From NCBI GenBank assembly GCA_945870185.1, contig CAMBRK010000047.1, positions 1 through 33,874 of the forward strand: a stretch of 33,874 nucleotides of DNA, in the 5' to 3' direction. Both the position numbers and the translations under genes were made by a program. Below the pieces are notes generated by a model. The model did not search any database, was not told where the DNA came from, and was given only the letters and a program-made list of their open reading frames with translations. The DNA is from Aureispira sp. CCB-QB1 (GTDB lineage: Bacteria; Bacteroidota; Bacteroidia; Chitinophagales; Saprospiraceae). Below are positions 33,709 to 33,874 of this stretch, one piece after another (within the stretch, counting starts at the first letter, position 1; each line of letters starts with the position of its first letter).

Positions 33709-33874
33709 TGCGTTTTATCCAACCACTAAGTAGGGCCTGCTTGGTGTAATATAAATTAATGATTATCAATTATATATGTACATATTCGTAGATTTCGTTG
33801 CACGGGAATTTCTTCAAAACTCCTGAATCATTTGCACATCATTTAAGCTTTTGCCCTATGCGGGCCTGCCTGAC
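33709..33874. other. AT-rich end of window with small palindromes
   Basis: No gene seen. A GCCC/GGGC hairpin (33853-33865) and GGCCTGCCTGAC at the very end resemble the GC-rich palindromic pieces near position 90, so a REP-like element may begin at the edge. Confidence 0.4.

Noticed and set aside
1-33874. CRISPR arrays, tRNA or rRNA genes
   Set aside because: I saw no regularly spaced repeats, no cloverleaf-like segments with a TTCGA arm, and no conserved rRNA blocks. Small tRNAs could be missed by eye, but the long spacers show none.

Overview
The window is AT-rich chromosomal DNA from a member of the Bacteroidota. Three things point there: type IX secretion (T9SS) C-terminal signals, promoters of the Bacteroidota type (TAnnTTTG about 20 bases after a TTG/TTTG), and families common in that phylum (DUF3108, DUF3109, LptF/G-type permease, ligase-associated helicase, ISNCY-like fragment). 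A Saprospirales/Chitinophagales-like lineage is my guess, not something the sequence proves.

Layout. 1-1205: wreck of a T9SS-exported surface protein, broken by a stop codon and a strongly folded palindromic insertion. 1202-3591 (minus): an overlapping lipid operon of CPBP membrane protease, cdsA and psd. 3592-4618: gene-poor DNA with three hairpin terminators, REP-like palindromes and a truncated REP-associated (RAYT) transposase. 4620-10827 (minus): M29 aminopeptidase, DUF3108 protein, a very large isoleucyl-tRNA synthetase, and upp. 11064-12042 (plus): a rhodanese / small membrane protein / OsmC operon. 12148-14016 (minus): htpG. 14165-16122 (plus): lipoprotein esterase and an LptF/G-type permease. 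16139-21599 (minus): GT39 glycosyltransferase, membrane-anchored PHP-domain protein, ligase-associated DEXH helicase. 21765-22401 (plus): a HigBA toxin-antitoxin pair. 22431-23830 (minus): O6-alkylguanine methyltransferase coupled to an MtfA-like membrane protein whose metal site looks lost. 24034-25105: transposase fragment and a broken surface-protein gene. 25242-25856 (plus): pth. 25871-28277 (minus): Crp/Fnr regulator, DUF3109 protein and saccharopine-dehydrogenase-like reductase. 28436-30199 (minus): dnaX. 30362-32410 (plus): paaZ. 32471-33708: decayed accessory genes, namely a RhuM-like gene fused to a copy of the paaZ tail and a dead Txe/YoeB-type toxin-antitoxin pair.

Most of the window is housekeeping. 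The points most worth following are: the isoleucyl-tRNA synthetase reads GIHH where class I synthetases have HIGH, a swap tied in the literature to extreme mupirocin resistance in IleRS2 enzymes; the RhuM-PaaZ chimera with an 81% identical copy of the paaZ 3' end; a short palindromic sequence family that recurs inside both coding and non-coding DNA near a RAYT remnant; and an MtfA-like protein with HAYAE in place of HEFAH. I did not find a convincing complete and wholly new multi-gene system. The best candidate for an under-described module is the rhodanese-membrane-OsmC trio.
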